From Mesorhizobium kowhaii (GTDB taxonomy: Bacteria > Pseudomonadota > Alphaproteobacteria > Rhizobiales > Rhizobiaceae): a stretch of 64,000 nt of DNA. Location: positions 310,001 through 374,000 of the forward strand of contig NZ_MZXV01000062.1 of the NCBI RefSeq assembly GCF_003253745.1. The letters run 5' to 3'. Positions 8,971 through 17,291 of this stretch are shown here, piece after piece; positions within the stretch are counted from its first letter, which is position 1; each line of letters starts with the position of its first letter. Below the pieces are notes generated by a model, which saw only the letters and a program-made list of their open reading frames with translations, ran no database searches and was not told where the DNA came from. Both the position numbers and the translations under genes were made by a program.

Positions 8971-9095
8971 CTTCTCCCCGTTTCACGGGGAGAAGGTGGC
9001 CCGAAGGGCCGGATGAGGGGCGGCGTCAGAGTCCGGAGAGTTTGTGCCGCCCCTCATCTGCCTGCCGGCATCTTCTCCCCGTGAACGGGGAGAAG
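8971..9095. repeat. Nested palindromic intergenic element between convergent genes
   Basis: Two CTTCTCCCCGT/ACGGGGAGAAG hairpins, at 8971-8995 and 9072-9095, flank a third inverted pair (GATGAGGGGCGGC at 9012-9024 with GCCGCCCCTCATC at 9046-9058). The whole 125-bp unit can fold as one long cruciform or as separate hairpins. It lies between converging genes and can serve as a bidirectional terminator. Related CCCCGT/ACGGGG hairpins occur at 40706-40738. Confidence 0.8.
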
Positions 9096-9112
9096 GACGC
9101 TAGACTAACCCC

Positions 9113-9700
9113 TCAAAACCGCTCCAGCTTCCCTCGCACTTTCGCCAGAAACGCGGCCCGCGTCTGTGGCGTCGAGGCATCCATCAGATAGTGCGCCAGG
9201 AAGAAGGTCCGGCAGCGCGTCGCGCACAGCGCCCGCATGCCGCGCAGCAGGGTCTTGCGTCCAGGCTGGCCGACGACGACGCTCCACCAGGTCGGCGCGC
9301 CGCAGGTGGTGATGACACCCACCTTGGTCACATGCGTCATCAGCGACTTGATCCGCCCCTTGCCCGCCGGCAGCTTGAAGGCGACGTCCGTCGCCCACAC
9401 CCGGTCGAGCCAGCCCTTCAGCATCGCCGGCAGCCCGTACCACCAGGTCGGATAGACGAACAGGATCGCTTCGGCCCAGTTGAGCAGCTCGAAATGCGGC
9501 TTCAGCGCCGGATCCTGCGGCGCCTGGTCATTGTAGGAGCGCCGCTCGTCGCAACCCATCACCGGGTCGAATTTCTCGGCATAGAGGTCGAGCAGCCGCA
9601 CCTCCCAGCCCCGTGCCTTCAGCACGTCGACAGCAGTGTCGCGGATTGCGGCACAAAAGCTTTCCGGCACCGGGTGGCAGTAGACCACCAGCGCGCGCAT
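9113..9700 (-). CDS. Flavodoxin-fold NAD(P)H oxidoreductase (Flavodoxin_2 family), copy 2
   Basis: A 195-residue protein of the NQO1/MdaB/KefF type. The N-terminus MRALVVYCHPVPESFCAAI binds FMN/FAD phosphate, FVYPTWWYGLPAMLKGWLDRVW is the conserved central segment, and TTCGAPTWWSV precedes the C-terminal strand. Such enzymes pass two electrons from NAD(P)H to quinone-like acceptors. The ATG is joined to the stop of the upstream paralogue by TGATG. It is the distal gene of the seven-gene ABC/amidohydrolase operon. Its partner is unknown; it may recycle a reduced or quinoid intermediate made by the FAD-linked oxidase. Confidence 0.85.
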   Translation of the reverse strand: MRALVVYCHPVPESFCAAIRDTAVDVLKARGWEVRLLDLYAEKFDPVMGCDERRSYNDQAPQDPALKPHFELLNWAEAILFVYPTWWYGLPAMLKGWLDRVWATDVAFKLPAGKGRIKSLMTHVTKVGVITTCGAPTWWSVVVGQPGRKTLLRGMRALCATRCRTFFLAHYLMDASTPQTRAAFLAKVRGKLERF

Positions 9701-10281
9701 CAGAAGGCGTCCATGGTGGCCGCTACCTTGGTCATGAAAGCCTTACGCGTCTCAATGGTCGACAGGTTCATCGCATAGTGCGCGAGGTAGCTCACCGGCG
9801 CGCCGGGTCTTACCGTGGCGCGCAGCATGCGCTTGATCAGCTTGCGCGGGGGATCACCCATCAGCATGGCACGGAACCGGCTGCCGCCATAGGTGGTGAC
9901 CGCCGCGATCTTGACTATGTTATGCAGCGACGGCTGCACCTTGCCATTGACCAGTTTGAACGACACGCCGGGCAGAAAGACACGGTCGAAGAAGCCCTTC
10001 AGGATCGCCGGAAAGCCGTAATTCCAGACCGGATAGGAAAGCACCAGCGCATCGGCCCGCAGCAGCCGCTCGACATAGGGCGCCACGGGGTCAGCCCGTC
10101 CGCGCTGATTGTGATAGTCCAGCCGTTCCTGGCGCGTCAGCCGCGGATCGAAATCCTCGGCATAGAGATCGCAATCATCGACCGTATGGCCCGCTGCCGT
10201 CAGCCGCTCGACGATCATCCCGTGCAGGCCGGCGTTGAAGCTGGCTTCGACCGGATGGGCGTGGAGGACGAGGATGTTCAT
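9700..10281 (-). CDS. Flavodoxin-fold NAD(P)H oxidoreductase (Flavodoxin_2 family), copy 1
   Basis: A 193-residue paralogue of the next gene, with matching landmarks: LVLHAHPVEASFNAGL, DCDLYAEDFDP, LSYPVWNYGFPAILKGFFDRVF and TTYGGSRFRAM. The two genes are tandem and linked by a 1-bp TGATG overlap, suggesting an old duplication that kept both copies, perhaps as heterodimer partners (inference). The same overlap joins it to the FAD-linked oxidase upstream. Quinone or azo-type reduction is the family activity; the physiological acceptor cannot be assigned. Confidence 0.85.
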   Translation of the reverse strand: MNILVLHAHPVEASFNAGLHGMIVERLTAAGHTVDDCDLYAEDFDPRLTRQERLDYHNQRGRADPVAPYVERLLRADALVLSYPVWNYGFPAILKGFFDRVFLPGVSFKLVNGKVQPSLHNIVKIAAVTTYGGSRFRAMLMGDPPRKLIKRMLRATVRPGAPVSYLAHYAMNLSTIETRKAFMTKVAATMDAF

Positions 10282-11687
10282 CAGCCGGCCTTTTGCAGCC
10301 CCTTGAACAGGAATGTCCGGCCTGAACGGTAGTCGTAATCCGGGTTTTCCCAGGCGATCATCTTGCCGGGGTTGAGCAGGCCTTGCGGGTCGGTCTCGCG
10401 CTTGAAGGCAAGCTGCACCGCGTCGGTCTGCTTCATGCCGCCCTCTTCCAGCGTGTAGCGGTGCGGGTTGAAGATCGGGCAGCCATTCTCCTCATGCAGA
10501 CGCACGATCTCGTCGAGCCTTTCCTCCGTGGTGAACTTGACCAGCGGCAGGCCAAAGCAGGTGATGTTGCCGTCCAGCCGCACGAATTCGAGATGCGAAA
10601 AGACTTCGCCGGGAAACATAGCATCCATCTTTTCGACCAGCGCCAGCTGGTTGGGAAAGGGATAGAGCGATTGCAGATAGGTGATCGAGGGGTCGACGCG
10701 CAGCGCCCTGAGCGTGGTGTGGTTCCAGGCCAGCTCATAGGCCGGCGGCAGACCCTTCTTATCCTCCGGCGTTGCTGTGGCGGCATTGAAGATCACCTCG
10801 CCGCCAGCACGGCGGGTGAAGGCCAGGAAGGCGTCCAGCCCATGCTGCGCCACCATGACGACGCAGATGCTCTGCCCATCGCTGAGGAACTTCTGGTGCC
10901 GCTTGAAATAGAGCTGCGGCACGGGTGCCGCTATCGGCGTGATCAGCTTGGTCAGGATGCCGTCCTGGCAGGCCAGGGCATTGCCATAGCGGGCCGCATC
11001 CATGAAGGCGTCGAAGCCGACAATGACATCGACCCAGTCATAGGCTGATGTCAGCGGCATCTCGACTTCAGTGATGATGCCGTTGGTGCCATAGGCGTGG
11101 GTCACCTTGTGCAGATCCTCGCCGGTGAGTTCGAGCGCCTTCGGCTCGGCCTCCATGGTCACCACGCGCAGCCGCAACACATTGCCGAAATCGCGCAGGC
11201 CGCCGAAATTGATCGAGCCGACGCCGCCCGAACCGCCGGCGATGAAGCCGCCGATCGAGGCCGTGTTGTAGGTGGACGGCGACAGCCGCAGTTCCTGGCC
11301 GGAATGCGCCCGCGTTGCTCTGTCGATGTCGGCCAGAACCGCACCCGGTCCGGTCACCACGCGCCCCGGCGCGATCGACTTGATCTCGTTCATCTCGGCA
11401 AGGTTGAGCACCACGCCGCCGGAGAGCGGCATCGCCTGGCCGTAATTGCCGGTGCCGCTGCCGCGCGGCGTCACCGGCACGCCATGCCGATGACAGGCGG
11501 CAAGCACACGGACCAGTTCAGCCTCGTCCTTCGGCGTCACGATCAGGTCGCCGGTGACGTGGTCGAGCTGCTGCTTCAGCACCGGGCTGTACCAGTAGAA
11601 ATCGCGGCTCTTCTGCTGGACGATGGCCGGATTGTCGTCGAGCTTCAGCCCGTCGAGATCGCGTTTGAGCGCCGAAACGTCCATCAT
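10281..11687 (-). CDS. FAD-linked oxidase (FAD_binding_4, GlcD-like)
   Basis: A 468-residue oxidoreductase with the PCMH-type FAD domain. The FAD pyrophosphate loop is VTPRGSGTGNYGQAMPLSGGVV (about residues 75-96), and SIGGFIAGGSGGVGSINFGGL is the second FAD contact. The C-terminal part ends FNPHRYTLEEGGMKQTDAV and LLNPGKMI, the usual end of GlcD/D-lactate-dehydrogenase-like enzymes, which oxidise 2-hydroxy acids or related alcohols. Its ATG overlaps the stop of the amidohydrolase (ATGA), so it belongs to the same transcript as the ABC importer. Oxidation of the hydrolysis product made by the amidohydrolase is a reasonable guess. Confidence 0.85.
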   Translation of the reverse strand: MMDVSALKRDLDGLKLDDNPAIVQQKSRDFYWYSPVLKQQLDHVTGDLIVTPKDEAELVRVLAACHRHGVPVTPRGSGTGNYGQAMPLSGGVVLNLAEMNEIKSIAPGRVVTGPGAVLADIDRATRAHSGQELRLSPSTYNTASIGGFIAGGSGGVGSINFGGLRDFGNVLRLRVVTMEAEPKALELTGEDLHKVTHAYGTNGIITEVEMPLTSAYDWVDVIVGFDAFMDAARYGNALACQDGILTKLITPIAAPVPQLYFKRHQKFLSDGQSICVVMVAQHGLDAFLAFTRRAGGEVIFNAATATPEDKKGLPPAYELAWNHTTLRALRVDPSITYLQSLYPFPNQLALVEKMDAMFPGEVFSHLEFVRLDGNITCFGLPLVKFTTEERLDEIVRLHEENGCPIFNPHRYTLEEGGMKQTDAVQLAFKRETDPQGLLNPGKMIAWENPDYDYRSGRTFLFKGLQKAG

Positions 11688-12985
11688 TCCACCATCAGTC
11701 CGTCGAGTTCGGCATAGTCGGGCAATTGCCGGCCGATCGCGCGCCCGCCGCGCACGACGATGCGATCCGATTCGGGCCGCGACAGCAATTCCGTCCAGCT
11801 CCGGCCCTTGAACACGACGAAGTCGGCATCGCCGCCAGCGGCCAGCGTGCCGAAACCGTCGAGCCGCATCACCTTGGCCGGTGTCGCGGTCACCGCTTGC
11901 GGCCAGTCGGCGACAGGATGATCGAAATGCAGGATGCGAGTCGCCATGCGGTAGACCTCCAGCATGTCGAGATCGCCATAGGCATAGAACGGGTCGCGTG
12001 TGTTGTCGGAAGCAACCGCCACCGGAATGCCACGCGCCTTCATCTCATGCAGCAGCGTCACGCCGCGCCAGCGCGGCGTGGTATGGTCACCACGCCGGTC
12101 CTGCAGATAGAGGTTGCACATCGGCAGCGACACGACAGCGAGTCCCACCTTCGCCATTTTGTCCAGCGTGTCGAGCACATTGAGGTCCGGCTGGCGCGCC
12201 AACGAGCAGCAATGACCGACGAGGATGTTGCCCTCGAAGCCGTTCCACAGCGCGGCCTCGGCAATCTTCTTCAGCGAGATCGCGGCGATGTCGTCGGTCT
12301 CGTCGGCATGGAAATCGAGATCGAGGCCATGCTTGATCGCCTGCGCGAAGACGTGGTCGAGCAGTTCTTCCAGATCCGGCACCATATAGGTGACGACGCC
12401 GAGCACACCCTTGGCCGCGGCAACCCGTTTTGCCAGCCTGTCGAACCACTTCCTGTCGCGCACGCCCTCGATTCCGATCAGGCACGCGCCCTGCAACTCG
12501 ATGCGGCCGCGCCATGTCTCGCGCATCGTCTCGAACACCGGCCAGGAGATTTCCTCTTGCGGCGCGACGCTGTCGAGATGGGTGCGCAGCGCCCTGGTGC
12601 CATGCGCATAGGCTGAGCGCAGGGAAAAATCCATGCGCCGCGCCACGTCCTCGGCGCTCCAGCGCGCGGCGCGGTCGGCGCCAGTGGCGTTCAGCGCGCC
12701 CATGAAGGTGCCGTCCGGGTTGGGCTTGCGCGGCCAGATATGACCCTTGTCGATATGCGTATGGCAGTCGACGAAGCACGGCAGGATGATGCGGCCGGCA
12801 AGGTCGACGGCGTCCACCGGCACTGCTGTTCGGCCATGCTCGGCAATGCCTGCGATTTTGCCGTCAGCGACGGCGATGTCGGCAAGCGCAAAGCCATCGC
12901 TGTCGAAAGCAGCGCTAAGTCCCGGCGTCAGCGACACGTGAAGCCGGGCGTTGGCGAGGCGGTATGAACCTGTGTTCGGTACCAA
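11684..12985 (-). CDS. Amidohydrolase, cytosine-deaminase-like
   Basis: A 433-residue metal-dependent amidohydrolase. The first metal pair is FVDCHTHIDKGH (about residues 73-84), the second histidine region is LDFHADETDD, then ILVGHCCSL, and the Asp ligand is VASDNTRDPF, in the order found in cytosine deaminase and related N-heterocycle deaminases. The start is TTG at 12985: no ATG or GTG is suitably placed, and AGGAG lies ten bases upstream inside the end of the permease gene. It is therefore translated right after the ABC permease, and the imported compound is probably its substrate. Pyrimidine-like, hydantoin-like or other cyclic amides are all possible. Confidence 0.85.
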   Translation of the reverse strand: MVPNTGSYRLANARLHVSLTPGLSAAFDSDGFALADIAVADGKIAGIAEHGRTAVPVDAVDLAGRIILPCFVDCHTHIDKGHIWPRKPNPDGTFMGALNATGADRAARWSAEDVARRMDFSLRSAYAHGTRALRTHLDSVAPQEEISWPVFETMRETWRGRIELQGACLIGIEGVRDRKWFDRLAKRVAAAKGVLGVVTYMVPDLEELLDHVFAQAIKHGLDLDFHADETDDIAAISLKKIAEAALWNGFEGNILVGHCCSLARQPDLNVLDTLDKMAKVGLAVVSLPMCNLYLQDRRGDHTTPRWRGVTLLHEMKARGIPVAVASDNTRDPFYAYGDLDMLEVYRMATRILHFDHPVADWPQAVTATPAKVMRLDGFGTLAAGGDADFVVFKGRSWTELLSRPESDRIVVRGGRAIGRQLPDYAELDGLMVE

Positions 12986-12989
12986 GAAA

Positions 12990-13841
12990 CTACCGCTCCT
13001 GCTTCAGCGCGCTTTCGTGCCAGCGCCTTAGAATGAGATGCGAAATCAGCGACAGCACGAGGAAAATCAGGATGCCGGTGAGCGAGATCAGGAACAGCGC
13101 CGCGAACAGCCGCGGCGCGTTGAGCCGGTAGCCGGCCTCGATGATGCGCGAGGCAAGCCCCGAAGACTGGCCGGTCGTGCCGGCGACGAACTCGGCCACC
13201 ACGGCGCCGATCAGCGACAGGCCGCCGGCGATCTTCAACCCGCCGAGGAAATACGGCATCGCCGCCGGCAGCCGCAGATACCGCAACTGCTGCCAGCGCG
13301 TCGCGCCATTGAGCTTGAACATATCGCGCAGATTGCGGTCGACCGAATTGAGGCCGAGCGTGGTGTTGGACAGGATCGGAAAGAAGGCGACGATCCAGGC
13401 GCAGAGCAGAAGCTTCGTCGTCTGGTTGTCGACATAGATGTTGATCAGCGGAAAAATCGCCACGATCGGCGTCACCTGCAACACGATGGCGAACGGGAAG
13501 AACGACATCTCGACCCATTTCGATTGCGCGAACAGCACCGCCAGCCCGACCCCGCCGACAACAGCGAGGAGCAGACTGAGGAAGGTGATGCGCAAGGTGA
13601 CCAGCAGCGCGGAAAACAGCAGGCCGGCATCGTTGTAGAGCGTCCACAGCACCACACCGGGGCGCGGCAGGATGTATTGCGGGATCGCGTTCCACACGCA
13701 GATGCGATCCCATAGCCAGATCGCCAGGATCATGATCGCCAGCGGCAGAACCCAGCGGCCGATCCGCTCGAGCCGCTCCTGGCGCACACGGCGCGCTTCC
13801 TCGGGATCGAGTTTGAGCACCCCTTCGTCAATGGCCGTCAT
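12990..13841 (-). CDS. ABC transporter permease (SsuC/TauC/ThiX type)
   Basis: A 283-residue inner-membrane permease. A short cytoplasmic N-terminus is followed by about six helices, starting with WVLPLAIMILAIWLWDRICV. The EAA loop region is seen around GATRWQQLRYLRLPAAMPYFLGGLKIAGGLSLIGAVVAEF, as in the BPD_transp_1 family for nitrate, taurine, sulfonate and pyrimidine importers. ATG at 13841 (MTAIDEG) is preferred over a longer in-frame start because it begins the conserved part and overlaps the ATPase gene by 14 bp. It works with the ATPase at 13828 and the binding protein at 14671. Confidence 0.88.
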   Translation of the reverse strand: MTAIDEGVLKLDPEEARRVRQERLERIGRWVLPLAIMILAIWLWDRICVWNAIPQYILPRPGVVLWTLYNDAGLLFSALLVTLRITFLSLLLAVVGGVGLAVLFAQSKWVEMSFFPFAIVLQVTPIVAIFPLINIYVDNQTTKLLLCAWIVAFFPILSNTTLGLNSVDRNLRDMFKLNGATRWQQLRYLRLPAAMPYFLGGLKIAGGLSLIGAVVAEFVAGTTGQSSGLASRIIEAGYRLNAPRLFAALFLISLTGILIFLVLSLISHLILRRWHESALKQER

Positions 13842-14658
13842 GATGGGCGCCCGCCGTTGAATTGATGGCCTTGACCAGCACGTCGGAGGCCTGCCGGCAC
13901 AATGCTGCATAGTCCGGCGAGGTGCGAAACGCCTCGTCGCGCGGATAGGCTGCCTCGATCGCCAGTTCGTTGAACACCCTGCCCGGCCGCGCCGCCATGA
14001 CGACGACGCGGTTGGAGAGAAACACGCTTTCGAAGACGCTGTGGGTGACGAAGACGACGGTGAAGCGTTCGTCCTGCCACAGCTCCAGAAGATCGTTGTT
14101 GAGCTTGAAGCGGGTGATCTCGTCGAGCGCGGCGAACGGCTCGTCCATCAACAGCACGCGCGGTTTGGTCACCATGGCGCGCGCGATCGAAACGCGCATC
14201 TTCATGCCGCCGGACAGTTCGCGCGGCACCGCGTCTTCGAAGCCGGTGAGGTGAACCCGCGCCAGCATTTCCGTCACCGCCGGCGCCGCCCTGGCGCGCG
14301 AAACGCCTTTGAGCCTGAGCGGCAGCCAGACATTGTCGAAGACGCTGGCCCAGGGCAGCAACGTCGGCTCCTGGAACACGAAGCCGATGTTCGAGCGGTC
14401 AAGCGAGCCGCCGCCGCGCCAGTCGAGCACGCCGGAGGTCGGCGTCGACAGGCCGGCGATCAGCCGCAGCGCCGTCGACTTGCCGCAGCCGGACGGTCCG
14501 AGCAGGCTGAGGAAATCGCCTTCCCGGATCGTCAGATCGACATCGCTGAGCGCCGTCACGCCGTTGGAAAAGACCTTGCCGACGCCACGCAGCGCCAGCA
14601 ATGTCGGAGCGACATCCGACGCGCTCGCCGGCGCTTGCGCCACATTCTCCTGCATCAT
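13828..14658 (-). CDS. ABC transporter ATP-binding protein (SsuB/TauB/ThiZ type)
   Basis: A 276-residue ATPase with all motifs: Walker A GPSGCGKST, Q-loop FVFQEPTLLPW, signature LSGGMKMRVSIARA, Walker B VLLMDEPFAALDE, and the switch histidine in FVTHSVFE. The subfamily (nitrate/sulfonate/taurine/pyrimidine importers) is indicated by the LLPWASVFDNVWLPL segment. The start MMQEN at 14658 lies 12 bp after the binding-protein stop. It energises import through the permease encoded next. Confidence 0.92.
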   Translation of the reverse strand: MMQENVAQAPASASDVAPTLLALRGVGKVFSNGVTALSDVDLTIREGDFLSLLGPSGCGKSTALRLIAGLSTPTSGVLDWRGGGSLDRSNIGFVFQEPTLLPWASVFDNVWLPLRLKGVSRARAAPAVTEMLARVHLTGFEDAVPRELSGGMKMRVSIARAMVTKPRVLLMDEPFAALDEITRFKLNNDLLELWQDERFTVVFVTHSVFESVFLSNRVVVMAARPGRVFNELAIEAAYPRDEAFRTSPDYAALCRQASDVLVKAINSTAGAHHDGH

Positions 14659-14670
14659 GCCGGAACCGGC

Positions 14671-15675
14671 CTATTTCTTCAGGTCGAGCCCGACGCCCTT
14701 GTTGACGAAGGTCAGCGTGTAGGCCTTCTTGATGTCGATACCGGCTGGCGTGACCTTGGCCTTGACCATCTTGTCGTAAAAACTCTGGATACGCGCGTCG
14801 GCCATGGCGCCGATGCCGAGCTTCTCGGTGTCGCCTGAATCGGCAAGGCCGAACTTCTTCATCTGCTCGATCGAGAAGGCGATCTGCTCGTCGCTCATGT
14901 CAGGATTGTCTTTCTTGATCATGTCGTTGGCGGCCTTGTTGTCGCCGTAGAGATATTTGTACCAGCCCTTGGCCGAGCCATCGACGAAGCACTGGACCAC
15001 CTCCGGCTTCTTGTCGATCGTGTCCTGCATCACCTCGATCGTCGTCGAGTAGGTGTCCCAGCCATAGTCGGCAAGCAGGAACTGGTTCGGTACGAAGCCG
15101 CCTTCCTTCTTGACCGCGAACGGCTCGGAGGTGACGTAGCCCTGCTGGATCGACTTCTTGTTGGCAAGGAAGGGAGCGGTGTTGTAGGTGTAGGGCGCGC
15201 GCTTGGCGGCGTCGAAGCCGAGCTCGATGACCATCCATTGGAAGAAGGTCTGTACGCCTTCGTCGCCCAATATGTACTGGTCGGCGTTCTTCAGGTCTTC
15301 CCATTTGTCGAGCCCCTCGCCGGGGTGGGACATCATGACCTGCGGGTCCTTCTGGAAATCCGCCGCCACCACGCGCATCGGAATGCCTTGCTGGACGGCG
15401 TCGAAAGCCGACAGCAGATTGCCGCCCATGTAGAAATCGATCTTGCCGGCGAGCAGCATCGGTCGGCCGCTGACCTGCGGACCGCCCTGCATGATGGTGA
15501 CGTCGAGGCCGCAGGCGGCGTAAGTGCCGTCAGCCACCGCCTGATAATATCCGCCATGTTCCGGCTCGGCCAACCAGTTGGTGCCGAAGGTGACTTTCTC
15601 ATTCGCCGCGGCACCCAGCGTGCTGGCCGCAAGCAGGGCCACCACCGCCACCGAGATCTTCTGTTTTCCGTACAT
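14671..15675 (-). CDS. ABC transporter substrate-binding protein, NMT1/THI5-like
   Basis: A 334-residue periplasmic binding protein with a Sec signal peptide (MYGKQKISVAVVALLAASTLGAAANEK, cleavage after about residue 24). The mature protein opens with TFGTNWLAEPEHGGYYQAVA and CGLDVTIMQGG, the NMT1/THI5 pattern shared by binding proteins for pyrimidine thiamine precursors, taurine, nitrate and riboflavin-like ligands. The Trp-Leu-x-Glu-Pro-Glu-His stretch is at the expected ligand-gating position. ATG at 15675 is chosen because it begins the signal peptide; a longer in-frame extension is not protein-like. It is the first gene of the seven-gene operon, divergent from ridA. Confidence 0.88.
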   Translation of the reverse strand: MYGKQKISVAVVALLAASTLGAAANEKVTFGTNWLAEPEHGGYYQAVADGTYAACGLDVTIMQGGPQVSGRPMLLAGKIDFYMGGNLLSAFDAVQQGIPMRVVAADFQKDPQVMMSHPGEGLDKWEDLKNADQYILGDEGVQTFFQWMVIELGFDAAKRAPYTYNTAPFLANKKSIQQGYVTSEPFAVKKEGGFVPNQFLLADYGWDTYSTTIEVMQDTIDKKPEVVQCFVDGSAKGWYKYLYGDNKAANDMIKKDNPDMSDEQIAFSIEQMKKFGLADSGDTEKLGIGAMADARIQSFYDKMVKAKVTPAGIDIKKAYTLTFVNKGVGLDLKK

Positions 15676-15876
15676 CGACACCACCCTTTGTTTGCTCCGG
15701 CGCGCCACGCGCCAGGCTCGACACCAGAGATTCAAGAAGCAAGACACATGCCACCGGCGTCTTGCGCCGGGACCACCCGCTTGCACCACAGCCATCTGTG
15801 AAAGCCGGACGGGTCGTGCTGCACCGGAGGCATCGTGCCTATTTTTTGAACGCCTGTCCACAATCGCCCCAGCGAC

Positions 15877-15906
15877 ATGCACCGACATCTTGAAGGTACG
15901 GTGCAT
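15877..15906. promoter_or_regulatory. Inverted repeat in the divergent ridA / ABC-operon promoter region
   Basis: ATGCACCG (15877-15884) and its exact complement CGGTGCAT (15899-15906) are separated by 14 bp. The centres of the arms are about 22 bp apart, two helical turns, as expected for a dimeric GntR- or LacI-like repressor. The site lies 35 bp before the ridA start and about 200 bp before the binding-protein gene. No candidate regulator is adjacent. Confidence 0.45.
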
Positions 15907-15940
15907 CCGGTCTTAGGCTACCGACAAACCGGAGATTGCC

Positions 15941-16324
15941 ATGTTCAAGTTCCTCACCCCGAAGTCGATCAAGCCACCCTTTGCCCGCTACAGCCACGGC
16001 GTCGAGGTGCCCGCAGGCAAGCGGCTGGTGCTGTGCTCGGGCCAGGTCGCCATCACGGCGGACGACCAGATTCCGGAAGACGCCGGCGCTCAGGCCGAAC
16101 TCTGCTTCCGCAACATCGAAGCAGTGCTCGGCGAGGCCGGGCTGAGTCTGCAGGACATCGTCCGCATCAACGCCTATGTCACCGACCGCGCGCACCTGCG
16201 ACCCTATATGGATGTCCGCGACCGGCTGTTTTCCACCCCGGCGCCGGCCTCGACACTGATGATCGTCTCTGGTTTCGCCCGACCCGAATTCAAGGTCGAG
16301 GTCGAGGCCATCGCGGCTGGGTGA
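15941..16324 (+). CDS. RidA family protein (YjgF/YER057c/UK114)
   Basis: A 127-residue small protein of the Rid superfamily. Typical elements are LVLCSGQVAIT near residue 29-39, QAELCFRNIEAVLGEAGLSLQDIVRINAYVTD in the middle, and the C-terminal EFKVEVEAIAA. RidA proteins hydrolyse reactive enamine/imine intermediates released by PLP enzymes or dehydratases; subgroup members act in catabolic operons. The usual active-site arginine (near R105 in E. coli RidA) cannot be confidently aligned here: the late segment reads ASTLMIVSGFARPEFKVE and contains one Arg. ATG at 15941 has GGAG ten bases upstream. It is divergent from the ABC operon. Confidence 0.85.
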   Translation: MFKFLTPKSIKPPFARYSHGVEVPAGKRLVLCSGQVAITADDQIPEDAGAQAELCFRNIEAVLGEAGLSLQDIVRINAYVTDRAHLRPYMDVRDRLFSTPAPASTLMIVSGFARPEFKVEVEAIAAG

Positions 16325-16346
16325 TCGACAGGCCGCCCTTGCCGCG

Positions 16347-16451
16347 CTAGAGCAATTCCAGGAAAAGTGTGAAACGGTTTTCCGTCCGGAATTGCGTTAA
16401 AACAAAGAGATAGAGCGGTTCGGCGTTTCCGTGAAACGGTGAAACGCTTTA
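16347..16451. repeat. Rhizobiales-type intergenic repeat (CTAGAGC family)
   Basis: It begins with CTAGAGCAATTCC, matched at distance by GGAATTG, and contains AAAGTGTGAAACGGTTTTCC and a second half with GTTTCCGTGAAACGGTGAAACGC. It can form two adjacent imperfect hairpins. The opening CTAGAGC-(A/C)...AAAAGTG..AACCGGTTTT pattern recurs at 28501. It is intergenic, just before the creatininase-family gene. Confidence 0.65.
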
Positions 16452-16481
16452 GGTCTGGCCCGTTCATCGAAGAGGCATGAC

Positions 16482-17285
16482 ATGACTGTTGCGAAGAAGC
16501 GCGTGTGGTGGGGCGACTACCGCACAACCGAATACGCCTCGATCGATCCGGAGGCGACGATCGCCGTGCTGCCGCTGGCGGCGATCGAGCAGCATGGTCC
16601 GCATCTGCCGGTCTCGACCGACACCTCGATCATGAACGGCATGCTCGACACGGTGATTGCCCGCCTGCCTGACGATCTCGACATCCGCATCCTGCCGGTG
16701 CAGGCGGTGGGCAAGTCGAACGAGCATCTTCACGCACCGGGCACTCTCACCCTGCCGGCAACGACGCTGGTCGAGGCCTGGACCGAACTTGGCCTGTCGA
16801 TCGCGCGGGCCGGCGTGCGCAAGCTGATCGTCGTCAACTCGCATGGTGGCAATGAGGAGATCATGGGCATCATCACGCGCGAATTGCGCGTGCGCGAAAA
16901 CATGCTGGCGGCGAAGACCAGCTGGCAGCGCTTTGGCCGCCCCGCCGGCATGTACACCGAACTCGAGGACCGCCACGGCATCCATGGCGGCGATGTCGAG
17001 ACGTCGCTGATGCTGCATTTCAGACCGGATCTCGTCGACATGGGCAAGGCTGACAATTTCATTTCCAATGTCGCGAAGGCCGAAAAGGAATTTTCGCTGC
17101 TGCGCCACACCGGCACCCATGCCTTTGCCTGGATCGCCAGCGACCTCAACCCGAACGGCGTTGTCGGCGACGCCAGCATTGCGACGGCAGAGAAAGGCCG
17201 GCTGACCGCCGAACATCAGGCCGATGGTTTCATCAGCCTGCTGCGCGATGTGCGCAAGGCAAAGCTCGCCGAGTGGCTGAAGTAG
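16482..17285 (+). CDS. Creatininase family protein
   Basis: A 267-residue metal-dependent amidohydrolase of the creatininase fold. Expected metal ligands are visible: EQHGPHLPVSTDT (Glu, His and Asp, about residues 36-48), NSHGGNEEI (His, near 123) and HGGDVETSLML (Glu). The family includes creatinine amidohydrolase, the formamidopyrimidine deformylase of riboflavin/deazaflavin synthesis, and the mycofactocin protein MftE, so creatinine is only one option. It stands alone on the plus strand after ridA. The cyclic-amide chemistry fits the nearby amidohydrolase/ABC operon, but this link is inference. Confidence 0.85.
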   Translation: MTVAKKRVWWGDYRTTEYASIDPEATIAVLPLAAIEQHGPHLPVSTDTSIMNGMLDTVIARLPDDLDIRILPVQAVGKSNEHLHAPGTLTLPATTLVEAWTELGLSIARAGVRKLIVVNSHGGNEEIMGIITRELRVRENMLAAKTSWQRFGRPAGMYTELEDRHGIHGGDVETSLMLHFRPDLVDMGKADNFISNVAKAEKEFSLLRHTGTHAFAWIASDLNPNGVVGDASIATAEKGRLTAEHQADGFISLLRDVRKAKLAEWLK

Positions 17286-17291
17286 CTGGTT

